Origin: CF-161 sp035263645
GTDB lineage: Bacteria; Chloroflexota; Dormibacteria; Dormibacterales; Dormibacteraceae
DNA length: 21,734 nt
Reading direction: 5' to 3'
NCBI GenBank assembly: GCA_035263645.1
Contig: DATFRD010000212.1
Location: forward strand, 1 to 21,734
The notes beneath the pieces were generated by a model. That model had not been told where the DNA came from. It saw only the letters and a program-made list of their open reading frames with translations, and ran no database searches. Shown in pieces: positions 13,852 to 20,816 of this stretch. Position 1 is the first letter of the stretch. Every line of letters begins with the position of its first letter. The translations under genes were made by a program, and so were the position numbers.

Positions 13852-13913
13852 GCCGGATCCCACCGACGACACGCGACTCGTACCGGATGTCCGCTCGCGC
13901 GGTGGAATCCGGC
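13852..13913 (-). terminator. 14-bp stem-loop directly after the ku stop
   Basis: Plus-strand 13852-13865 pairs with 13900-13913: the arms (GCCGGATCCCACCG and CGGTGGAATCCGGC) match at 13 positions plus one G-U. The loop is 34 nt and can form smaller stems. The structure begins at the first base after the ku stop codon. It has no U-tract, so it may be a terminator or an mRNA 3'-end stabiliser. Confidence 0.45.
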
Positions 13914-14744
13914 TCAGCCGGTCGCCGCCTTCTCGCGGGCGGCCCGGCGCCGGCCGCCGGCGCGGCCCGCGCGCTGCTTCTTGGCCGCCTCCACGGACGC
14001 CTTCAGCGCGTCCATGAGGTCCATCACGGCCGGTGCGGTCTCCACCTCGGGGGCAGCGACCACCTCCTGGCCCTCGATCTTGGCGTTGACCACCTCCATA
14101 AGGGCCCGGTGGTAGTCGTCCTGATAGCGAGCCGGGTCGAAGTGATCCTCGGCCAGGTTCTCGACCAGCGCCTTCGCCATCTGCAGCTCGCGCGGGTTGA
14201 CCGCGACGTCCGTGCCCATGCCCTTCAGCTCGGACACCGGGCGGATCTCGTCGGGCCAGTGCAGCGTGTTCATCAGCAGCGCGCCGTCGACGGGCCGCAG
14301 CGAGCAGAGGTGCTCGCGGTCGCGGAACGCCACCTTGGCCACCGCGGTCATGGCCGTCTCGGCCAGCGCCTGCCGGAGCAGGTGGTACGGCTTGACCCCG
14401 GACTGCTCTGGCTCCATGTAGTACGCGGCCTTGAAGTAGACGCCGCCCTCGATGTCGTCCCTGGGGACGAACTCGGCGATCTCGATCTGGCGGGCCGTGG
14501 GCAGGGGCAGGTGGTCCAGCTCGGCGTCGTTGATGACCACGTAGCTGTCGGTCCCGACCTCGTAGCCCTTGACGATCTCCGTGTAGGGGACTTCGTGGTC
14601 CCCAGCCTGGCACCACCGGCGGTACCGGATCGGGGACAGGTGCTCGCCGCAGAGCTGACGGAACCCCACGGAATGCGACTCGGTGGCGACGTACAGGCGC
14701 ACCGGGATGCTCACCATCCCAAAGCTGATGACGCCCTTCCACAT
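13914..14744 (-). CDS. ku: Non-homologous end-joining protein Ku
   Basis: A 276-residue bacterial Ku, which forms a homodimeric ring on DNA ends and recruits ligase. The family start MWKGVISFGMVSIPVRLYVA is exact in type, followed by YRRWCQAGDHEVPYTEIVKG, IEIAEFVPRDDI, YYMEPEQSGVKPYHLLRQAL and MTAVAKVAFRDREHLCSLRP. The minimal C-terminal region ends in a Lys/Arg-rich tail (QRAGRAGGRRRAAREKA), a feature of many actinobacterial Ku proteins that aids DNA threading. ATG 14744 is set by homology; the longer open frame upstream is not conserved. It is divergent from the MBL gene and followed by the ligase. Confidence 0.95.
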   Translation of the reverse strand: MWKGVISFGMVSIPVRLYVATESHSVGFRQLCGEHLSPIRYRRWCQAGDHEVPYTEIVKGYEVGTDSYVVINDAELDHLPLPTARQIEIAEFVPRDDIEGGVYFKAAYYMEPEQSGVKPYHLLRQALAETAMTAVAKVAFRDREHLCSLRPVDGALLMNTLHWPDEIRPVSELKGMGTDVAVNPRELQMAKALVENLAEDHFDPARYQDDYHRALMEVVNAKIEGQEVVAAPEVETAPAVMDLMDALKASVEAAKKQRAGRAGGRRRAAREKAATG

Positions 14745-14766
14745 CGAGCGTGCCACGTCGAGACCG

Positions 14767-14794
14767 ATCTTACGGTAGCGGAGGGACAGTGCAA
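14767..14794 (-). promoter_or_regulatory. ku: Candidate ku promoter
   Basis: On the minus strand TTGCAC (14794-14789), a 16-nt spacer, then TAAGAT (14772-14767), giving a leader of roughly 16 nt before ATG 14744. The -35 matches the consensus only partly. No clear Shine-Dalgarno is seen. Confidence 0.4.
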
Positions 14795-14824
14795 CCCCCG
14801 ATTCTGGCCCTCGCCGCGATCGAG

Positions 14825-14830
14825 TAGGGT
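14825..14830 (+). promoter_or_regulatory. -10-like hexamer TAGGGT, leaderless start of MBL gene
   Basis: TAGGGT ends 6 nt before ATG 14837 and there is no Shine-Dalgarno. The ku promoter faces the other way about 30 bp off, so the two share a 92-bp divergent control region. Confidence 0.5.
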
Positions 14831-14836
14831 GCCGGT

Positions 14837-15700
14837 ATGCGGCTGGGTGACTTCGAGGTGCACCTGATCGTGGCCGGGGGGTGGCACCCCGACGGCGGGA
14901 CGCTGTTCGGGGTGGTGCCCAAGGCACTGTGGCAGCGCCGGCGGCCCGCCGACGAGAACAACCTGGTCAGGGCGGCCTGCGTGGGCGCGGTCATCCGACA
15001 CCGGGGCCGGGTGATCGTCTGCGAGACGGGGATCGGCACCAAGCTGACCGAGAAGCAGGCGCGCCAGTTCGGGGTCTGGGAGCCCGACGGCCTCCTGCGC
15101 TCCCTGGCCAGGCTGGGGGTCCGCCCCCACGAGGTCGACCTGGTCCTGACCACGCACCTGCACTGGGACCACGCCGGCGGGTTCACTCGGCGCGGCCCCG
15201 AGGGGGCCGTCGAGCTCACGTTCCCGCGAGCCCGGCACGTCGTCCAGCGCTCCGAGTGGGAGTTCGCGCAGCACCCGGACCCGCGCTCCCGAGCCGGGTA
15301 CCTGGAGGACGACCTCTACCCGGTGGCCGAGGCTGGTCTGCTGGAACTGGTCGAGGGCGAGGCCGAGGTGGTCCCGGGCCTGACGGTGCGCAGGACCGGC
15401 GGCCACACGCCGGGGCACCAGCTCGTCATCGTCCGAGCCTCGGACGACCTGGCGTGTGTGATGACCGGCGACCTGGTCGCCCTGCGGCCGAACCTGCGCG
15501 TGCCCTGGGTCGCGTCCGCCGACCTCGACGTGCTGCGCACGATCGAGGAGAAGACGCGGCTGCTGCAGGAGGCCGCGGACCACCGGTGGCTGCTGGTGCT
15601 GGGCCACGAGGTGGAGCAGCCGGCCGGCTACGTGGACGCCGACGGCGAATGGACGGCCGAGCCCGACCTGGACGACCCGGTGGCGGCCGAGCTGAGCTGA
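14837..15700 (+). CDS. MBL-fold metallo-hydrolase
   Basis: A 287-residue metallo-beta-lactamase-fold enzyme. The metal site is complete: TTHLHWDHAGG (HxHxDH) near residue 110, GGHTPGHQ near 190 (third His), MTGDLV near 209 (bridging Asp), and a final His in LGHEVEQP near 258. After the metal motif it has PRARHVVQRSEWEFA, as in quorum-quenching lactonases and similar hydrolases, so a lactonase or esterase is possible but unproven. It starts MRLGDFEVHLIVAGGW, and ATG 14837 is supported by the leaderless -10. A link with the divergent ku is not evident from the sequence. Confidence 0.88.
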   Translation: MRLGDFEVHLIVAGGWHPDGGTLFGVVPKALWQRRRPADENNLVRAACVGAVIRHRGRVIVCETGIGTKLTEKQARQFGVWEPDGLLRSLARLGVRPHEVDLVLTTHLHWDHAGGFTRRGPEGAVELTFPRARHVVQRSEWEFAQHPDPRSRAGYLEDDLYPVAEAGLLELVEGEAEVVPGLTVRRTGGHTPGHQLVIVRASDDLACVMTGDLVALRPNLRVPWVASADLDVLRTIEEKTRLLQEAADHRWLLVLGHEVEQPAGYVDADGEWTAEPDLDDPVAAELS

Positions 15701-15809
15701 GTCGGGCTCCAGCACTCGGGCCGACGTCCCGGCCCGGGCGGCTCCGGCGCATCGCGTCGGGCTGCCGCCTCTGCCATCGGACGGGGGTCCGGCTCCGGCA
15801 TCCGCTGCT

Positions 15810-15837
15810 TTGACCCGGCCGCGCCGACCGGCATGCT
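15810..15837 (+). promoter_or_regulatory. Promoter-like TTGACC-N16-CATGCT in the MBL-comM gap
   Basis: TTGACC (15810-15815) and CATGCT (15832-15837) resemble the block before the DUF1835 gene; both share CCGACCG just before GCATGCT. Downstream, AGGAAGTGAGG sits 8 nt before ATG 15906, but that frame runs into comM out of phase. The gap 15701-16003 otherwise contains only the comM promoter; no gene was identified. Confidence 0.3.
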
Positions 15838-15967
15838 GGGCAGCCGGGCGGGAGAGCCGGCGCGGTCGGGTTCCCGTCACTCCACCAGGAAGTGAGGCAC
15901 CGGCCATGAGGCCACCGACCACCCGGAGCGTATCGCCACGCGGTGGGCTCCTCCTTAACAGCCCGAA

Positions 15968-15996
15968 TTGGCCCCGCCACCGGCGCGGCCTACGCT
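15968..15996 (+). promoter_or_regulatory. comM promoter, leaderless
   Basis: TTGGCC (15968-15973), a 17-nt spacer, TACGCT (15991-15996), then 7 nt to ATG 16004. This is the best-formed promoter in the window and the only leaderless one with a recognisable -35. Confidence 0.55.
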
Positions 15997-16003
15997 GCGA
16001 GCC

Positions 16004-17512
16004 ATGCTCGCAACCGTCCTCAGCAGCCTGGTCAGGGGCCTGGAGGGTCGGGTGGTCGAGGTCCAGGTGGACGTCTCCAACGGCTGCCCGGGCTTCGCGC
16101 TGGTCGGCCTCGCCACCGGCTCGGTTCGAGAGGCAAAGGACCGGGTTCGAGCCGCCATCCGCAACACCGGCTTCACGTTCCCCCAGCGCAAGCTCACCGT
16201 CAACCTGGCCCCTGCCGAGCTCCGGAAGGACGGTTCGGGGCTCGACCTGGCCATCGCGGTCGGCGTCTGCCTCGCCGATCTCGGCCGCTCCGCACCCCGC
16301 GACGCGGCGTTTCTCGGGGAGCTCGCGCTCGACGGCGCCGTCCGGCACGTGGACGGGGTCCTGGTCGCGGCGCGCTGGCTCCGGCGTCACGGCGTGTCCA
16401 CCCTGTTCGTGCCCGGCTCGGACGCGGCCGAGGCCGCCCTGGCCGGTGAGGTGACCGTGCTGCCCTGCCCGACCCTGGGGGCGGCGATCGCCCATCTGAC
16501 CGGGGAGCAGCGGCTCGCCGCCTACGCCGGCGGCCCGCCGGTGCCGCCGGCCCCGGCCGCCGACGACCACGACCTGGCCGAGGTCCAGGGCCAAGACGCG
16601 GCGCGGCGTGCCCTCGAGGTCGCCGCCGCCGGCGGCCACCATGCCCTGCTGACCGGCCCTCCGGGCGCCGGCAAGACCATGCTGGCCCGCTGCCTGCCGG
16701 GTCTGCTGCCCCCGCTCACGCTCGACGAGGCCCTGGAGGTCGCCCAGGTGCGCAGCGTCCTGGGCGAGCTCCGGCGGGAGCAGCCGCTGGACTGGCGCCG
16801 GCCGTTCCGCGATCCGCACCATTCGATCTCGCTGCCCGGCCTGGTGGGCGGTGGGTCCGGCATGGCCGGTCCCGGAGAGATCACGAGGGCCCACCACGGC
16901 GTCCTCTTCCTGGACGAGCTGGCCGAATTCGACCGCGCGACCCTCCAGGCGCTCCGAGAGCCGCTGGAGCAGGGCCGCATGGTCATCACCCGCAGCGGGG
17001 GCACCGTCTCCTATCCGGCCCGCTTCCAGCTCGTCGCCGCGACGAACCCCTGCCCCTGTGGATGGGCGGGCGACGCCCAGCGGCCGTGCCGGTGCGCGCC
17101 GGGCGCCGTCGACGTCTATCAGCGCTCCCTGTCCGGGCCGCTGCTCGACCGCATCGACCTCCAGGTGGCGGTCTCGCGCACGCCGCTGGACGCGCTGGGC
17201 CGGGAACCGGCCGGGGAGCCGTCGGCGGCCGTGCGTGCCCGCGTGCTCGAGGCGAGGCGCGTCCAGCACGAGCGCCAGGGGTCGCTGAACGTCGCTCTCC
17301 GGCCGCGGCAGCTGCGCCGCGTCGCGGCTCTCGAGAGCCCTGCTCGCGCCAGCCTCGAGCGCTGGGCCGGGGCCCGTGGCCTCAGCGCCCGCGGCTTCCA
17401 CCGCACGTGGCGCGTGGCGCGGACCCTCGCCGACCTGGAGGGCGAGGGACAGGTGCGCGAACAGCACGTCATGGAGGCGCTGGGATACCGCCTTGGCGAC
17501 CGGGCTGCCTGA
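16004..17512 (+). CDS. comM: ComM/YifB AAA+ ATPase (Mg-chelatase-like)
   Basis: A 502-residue hexameric helicase that promotes branch migration during natural transformation in species where it was studied. The N-terminal Lon-protease-like domain has VEVQVDVSNGCPGFALVGL and KLTVNLAPAELRKDGSGLDL. The AAA+ core has GPPGAGKT (residues 218-225), FRDPHHSISLPGLVGGG, the Walker B FLDELAEF, and ATNPCPCGW with a Cys cluster (CPCGW...PCRC) that probably binds zinc. The C-terminal lid ends RGFHRTWRVARTLADLEG. ATG 16004 is 7 nt after the promoter hexamer. dprA starts inside its last 20 bp. Confidence 0.94.
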   Translation: MLATVLSSLVRGLEGRVVEVQVDVSNGCPGFALVGLATGSVREAKDRVRAAIRNTGFTFPQRKLTVNLAPAELRKDGSGLDLAIAVGVCLADLGRSAPRDAAFLGELALDGAVRHVDGVLVAARWLRRHGVSTLFVPGSDAAEAALAGEVTVLPCPTLGAAIAHLTGEQRLAAYAGGPPVPPAPAADDHDLAEVQGQDAARRALEVAAAGGHHALLTGPPGAGKTMLARCLPGLLPPLTLDEALEVAQVRSVLGELRREQPLDWRRPFRDPHHSISLPGLVGGGSGMAGPGEITRAHHGVLFLDELAEFDRATLQALREPLEQGRMVITRSGGTVSYPARFQLVAATNPCPCGWAGDAQRPCRCAPGAVDVYQRSLSGPLLDRIDLQVAVSRTPLDALGREPAGEPSAAVRARVLEARRVQHERQGSLNVALRPRQLRRVAALESPARASLERWAGARGLSARGFHRTWRVARTLADLEGEGQVREQHVMEALGYRLGDRAA

Positions 17513-18374
17513 GTCACCAGACCTGTCGGACCTGCGGACGCGCGGGCGCTGGCCCCCGCCGGACGGTCCGCGGGTTGCAATCGTGGGCGCGCGCCGCCCC
17601 ACCCCGTATGGCGAGGCCGCCGCCGAGCGGCTGGCGACCGACCTGGCCCGCGCCGGGGTCGTCGTGGTGAGCGGCCTGGCCCGGGGCGTGGACACGGCCG
17701 CACACGAGGGCGCGCTGCTCGGGGATGGGTGCACTGTGGCAGTCCTCGGAACCGGGATCGACGTCGTGTACCCGGCGTCCAGCGCGGGCCTGGCGGCCCG
17801 GATCGTCGACCGCGGCGGCGCCCTGGTCAGCCAGTTCGCTGACGGCACACCGCCCAGGCGGCCGAACTTCCCGCGCCGCAACTGGACCATGGCGGCGCTC
17901 AGCCAGCTGGTCGTGGTCGTGGAGGCGGCCGAGGGCTCGGGCGCGCTCATCACCGCCGAGGCGGCGCTGGCCCAGGCCCGGACCGTCATGGCCGTCCCCG
18001 GCAGCGTCTTCTCGCCGCTGAGCGTGGGCTGCCACCAGCTGCTGCGTGACGGGGCGGGGCTGGTCCAGAACGCCAGGGACGTGCTGGCGGAGCTGCACGG
18101 GCCGGCTGCGGTGCTCGACGACCCGCTGGCGCCGCCGGCCCGGCTCGGGATCGAGGGTCCGCCCGCGGCTGGCAGAGACGGCCTGCTCGGCCATCTGTCG
18201 GATTCGTATCCTGTCCAGCCCGGAGACCTGGCGCGCCGGTTGGGACTTGCCTTCCCGGAGGTGATCGCTAGACTTTCCCGGCTGGAGCTCGCGGGGAGCG
18301 CGATCCGCACCCCGGCCGGCTATGTGCGGGTAGCCCGGCCAGCAGAAGGAATCAAGAGGGCTGGCCGGGGGTAG
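17493..18374 (+). CDS. dprA: DNA-processing protein DprA, lacking the N-terminal domain
   Basis: A 293-residue DprA, the loader of RecA onto incoming single-stranded DNA. The Rossmann domain is complete: PRVAIVGARRPTPYG near residue 28, VVSGLARGVDTAAHEGAL, AVLGTGIDVVYPA, FPRRNWTMAALSQLVVVVEA, SGALITAEAALAQAR and AVPGSVFSPLSVGCHQLLRDGA. A winged-helix-like tail with LARRLGLAFPEVIARLSRLE follows. Usual DprA proteins have 60-100 residues (SAM-like domain) ahead of the Rossmann fold; here only ~27 fit, because upstream sequence is comM coding. The RN-R-I motif reads RNWTM. TTG 17493 is the only plausible start and overlaps comM by 20 bp. Confidence 0.9.
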   Translation: MATGLPESPDLSDLRTRGRWPPPDGPRVAIVGARRPTPYGEAAAERLATDLARAGVVVVSGLARGVDTAAHEGALLGDGCTVAVLGTGIDVVYPASSAGLAARIVDRGGALVSQFADGTPPRRPNFPRRNWTMAALSQLVVVVEAAEGSGALITAEAALAQARTVMAVPGSVFSPLSVGCHQLLRDGAGLVQNARDVLAELHGPAAVLDDPLAPPARLGIEGPPAAGRDGLLGHLSDSYPVQPGDLARRLGLAFPEVIARLSRLELAGSAIRTPAGYVRVARPAEGIKRAGRG

Positions 18375-18383
18375 GAGAGCGCT

Positions 18384-20648
18384 GTGGCAGAAGGTCTGAT
18401 CATTGTCGAGTCGCCCGCCAAGGCGAGGACGTTGAAGCGGTTCCTCGGGGACCGGTTCGACGTGCGCGCCTCGATGGGCCACGTCCGCGACCTCCCGGAG
18501 CGGGAGCTGGCCGTGGACGTCGACCGGGGCTTCGAGCCGCGCTACGAGGTCGTGGAGGGCCGGAAGCAGACCATCACCGACCTGAAACGGGCCGTCCGCG
18601 GCCGGCGGGAGGTCATCCTGGCGTCCGACCCGGACCGGGAGGGGGAGGCGATCGCCTGGCACCTCGCGGAGGTGCTCCGGCTCCGCGAGCCCAAGCGGAT
18701 CGAGTTCCACGAGATCACCGGCGAAGCCGTGCGCCGGGCGCTGGAGAACCCGCGCCAGATCGACAGCCGGCTGGTGAACGCGTACCAGGCCCGCCGGGTC
18801 GTCGACCGACTGGTCGGCTACCGGCTCAGTCCGTTCCTCTGGAGCAAGGTCCAGAAGGGCATCGGCGCCGGCCGGGTCCAGTCGGTGGCGCTGCGCCTGG
18901 TCGTGGACCGCGAGGCGGAGATCCGCGCCTTCACGCCGGAGGAGTCCTGGACGGTGGACGCCGTCCTCTCCCAGGCGGGCCGGGACCAGAGGTTCAAGGC
19001 GCGGCTGGCGAGAAGGCTCCAGGATCCGGATGGGAAGCTAGAGCTGAAGACCGAGGCGGAGGCACAGGCCGCCATCCGCGAGCTGGAGGGGGCCGAGTAC
19101 CGGGTCGCGTCCATCGAGAAGCGTGAGCGCAGCAAGAACGCTCCGCCGCCGTACATCACCTCCACGCTCCAGCAGGACGCCTCGAGCCGCCTGCGCTTCT
19201 CTCCCAAGAGGACGATGCGGCTCGCACAGGACCTGTACGAGGGCATCGAGCTGGGCCCGGAGGGGGCCACGGGGCTCATCACGTACATGCGCACGGACTC
19301 GACAAGGATCTCGGCCGAGGCGGACCAGCGGGTGCAGTCGTGGATCACCCAGACCCTGGGCGAGCGCTACCTGGGCAGGCCGCGCAAGGACAAGGCCCGG
19401 CCCGGCGCCCAGGACGCCCACGAGGCCATCCGGCCCACCGACCCGGCCCGGCGGCCGGAGGACATCCGGCAGCACCTCACGCCCGACCAGCTCCGCCTCT
19501 ACGAGCTGATCTGGCGCCGGTTCGTGGCCAGCCGGATGGCCCCGGCCCGGTATGCGGGCACGACCGTGGACATCGAGGCCGGGCCGTTCGGCCTGCGGGC
19601 CAGCGGCTCGGTGCTCACGTTCGACGGCTTCTATCGCGTCTGGGAGCGCGACGACGAGCGCGAGGAGCGGCTCCCGGAGCTCAGGGAAGGCGAGGTCCTC
19701 GACTTCCACGGCCTGGAGCCGGAGCAGCATTTCACCCAGCCGCCTCCCCGCTACACCGAGGCGACGCTGATCAACGAGCTGGAGAAGCGCGGCATCGGCA
19801 GGCCCTCGACGTACGCCACCATCGTCGGCACGATCCAGGATCACAGCTACGTCGAGCAGCGGGAGCGGAGGCTGCACCCGACGCGCCTGGGCGAGGCCGT
19901 GAACACGATCATGCTCGCCCACTTCCAGGACATCGTGGACGACCGCTACACCGCCACGATGGAGGAGCGCCTCGACGAGGTCGAGAACGGCCAGGTCCAG
20001 TGGGTACCGGTGGTGGGCGACTTCTACGCACCGCTGGAGCGGATGCTGACGGCGGCAGCCGAGGCGATGCCGGCCGAGACCGGGGAGGAGTGCCCCGAGT
20101 GCCACGAGGGACAGCTCATCCTCAAGGCCAGCCGGTACGGCCCGTTCAAGGGCTGCTCGCGCTACCCGGCGTGCCGGTTCCGCCAGGCTGTGCTGCCGAA
20201 CGGCGAGCCCGATCAGCCGCAGCTGCTGGAGGAGGTCTGCCCGGACTGCGGCCGGCCCCTGCAGGTGCGGCGCGGGCGGTACGGCGAGTTCGTTGGCTGC
20301 TCGGGCTATCCGGAGTGCCGATACGTCCGCCGCGACCAGCAGCGGGCTGACGCCGTCCCCACGGGCCAGACCTGCCCCGAGTGCGGGCAGGGGGAGCTGG
20401 TGGAGCGCACGGGCCGCTACGGCCCGTTCGTGGCCTGCAACCGCTACCCCGACTGCAGGTACCGGGCCAACCGGCCTCGCGAGGATCGGCCACGCGCCGA
20501 GGTCAAGCAGCTGGACGAGCGCTGCCCCGTGTGCGGGCAGCCGATGGTGGAGCGGCAGGGGCGGTACGGGCCGTTCAAGTCCTGCAGCGACTACCCGCGC
20601 TGCAAGGGACCGCAGCGCACCGGCGGCCGAGCCAGGGCGCCGGTCTAG
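18384..20648 (+). CDS. topA: DNA topoisomerase I (type IA)
   Basis: A 754-residue enzyme that relaxes negative supercoils. The Toprim domain starts LIIVESPAKARTLKRFLG and has SDPDREGEAIAWHL. The core has HEITGEAVRRAL, NAYQARRVVDRLVGYRLSP, GAGRVQSVALRLVV and the catalytic Tyr301 in TYMRTDSTRIS, then DAHEAIRPTDPARRP and GIGRPSTYATIV. From about residue 568 there are four C4 zinc ribbons of the form CPxC-x(n)-RYGPFxxCxxYPxC. GTG 18384 has AGGAGAG directly upstream and is 9 nt after dprA. Four ribbons differ from the Lys-rich tails of well-known actinobacterial TopA. Confidence 0.97.
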   Translation: MAEGLIIVESPAKARTLKRFLGDRFDVRASMGHVRDLPERELAVDVDRGFEPRYEVVEGRKQTITDLKRAVRGRREVILASDPDREGEAIAWHLAEVLRLREPKRIEFHEITGEAVRRALENPRQIDSRLVNAYQARRVVDRLVGYRLSPFLWSKVQKGIGAGRVQSVALRLVVDREAEIRAFTPEESWTVDAVLSQAGRDQRFKARLARRLQDPDGKLELKTEAEAQAAIRELEGAEYRVASIEKRERSKNAPPPYITSTLQQDASSRLRFSPKRTMRLAQDLYEGIELGPEGATGLITYMRTDSTRISAEADQRVQSWITQTLGERYLGRPRKDKARPGAQDAHEAIRPTDPARRPEDIRQHLTPDQLRLYELIWRRFVASRMAPARYAGTTVDIEAGPFGLRASGSVLTFDGFYRVWERDDEREERLPELREGEVLDFHGLEPEQHFTQPPPRYTEATLINELEKRGIGRPSTYATIVGTIQDHSYVEQRERRLHPTRLGEAVNTIMLAHFQDIVDDRYTATMEERLDEVENGQVQWVPVVGDFYAPLERMLTAAAEAMPAETGEECPECHEGQLILKASRYGPFKGCSRYPACRFRQAVLPNGEPDQPQLLEEVCPDCGRPLQVRRGRYGEFVGCSGYPECRYVRRDQQRADAVPTGQTCPECGQGELVERTGRYGPFVACNRYPDCRYRANRPREDRPRAEVKQLDERCPVCGQPMVERQGRYGPFKSCSDYPRCKGPQRTGGRARAPV

Positions 20649-20697
20649 GCAGACTGCCGGCGGATCGCCGCTGGAGGCGGCTCAGGGGTGACCTGGC

Positions 20698-20703
20698 TAA
20701 AAT
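20698..20703 (+). promoter_or_regulatory. rpsB-tsf promoter -10 TAAAAT
   Basis: TAAAAT is a strong -10 in a GC-rich setting, 114 nt before rpsB, giving a leader of about 107 nt. No clear -35 was found at 16-18 nt spacing. Confidence 0.55.
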
Positions 20704-20758
20704 GGGAACCAGAGCACGGCACGAGCCGCGCGAAGTACGCACGCCCGAAGATGAGAGA

Positions 20759-20807
20759 CCCTGTCCCGCGAAGCGGGTAGCGGCCGGGCGGAGGTTCGAA
20801 CAGGGAG
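20759..20807 (+). promoter_or_regulatory. rpsB leader structure that can hide the Shine-Dalgarno
   Basis: CCCTGT (20759-20764) is complementary to ACAGGG (20800-20805), which contains the start of the Shine-Dalgarno AGGGAG (20802-20807). Inside it lies the hairpin CCCGC-GAA-GCGGG (20765-20777), stacked directly on the outer stem. The remaining 22 nt are single-stranded or weakly paired. The layout suits feedback control by S2. Confidence 0.45.
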
Positions 20808-20816
20808 AAATCGCAC

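Noticed and set aside
12334..14115. Open plus-strand frame of about 593 codons
   Set aside because: It is antisense to the ligase and the inverted-repeat segment, and has no recognisable motif.
15906..16454. ATG 15906 behind AGGAAGTGAGG, a possible gene before comM
   Set aside because: Despite the Shine-Dalgarno-like sequence, the frame continues out of phase through comM and its protein shows no family motif.
14711..18310. Open minus-strand frame of about 1199 codons
   Set aside because: It lies opposite the MBL gene, comM and dprA, all with clear family motifs. No domain is visible in it.
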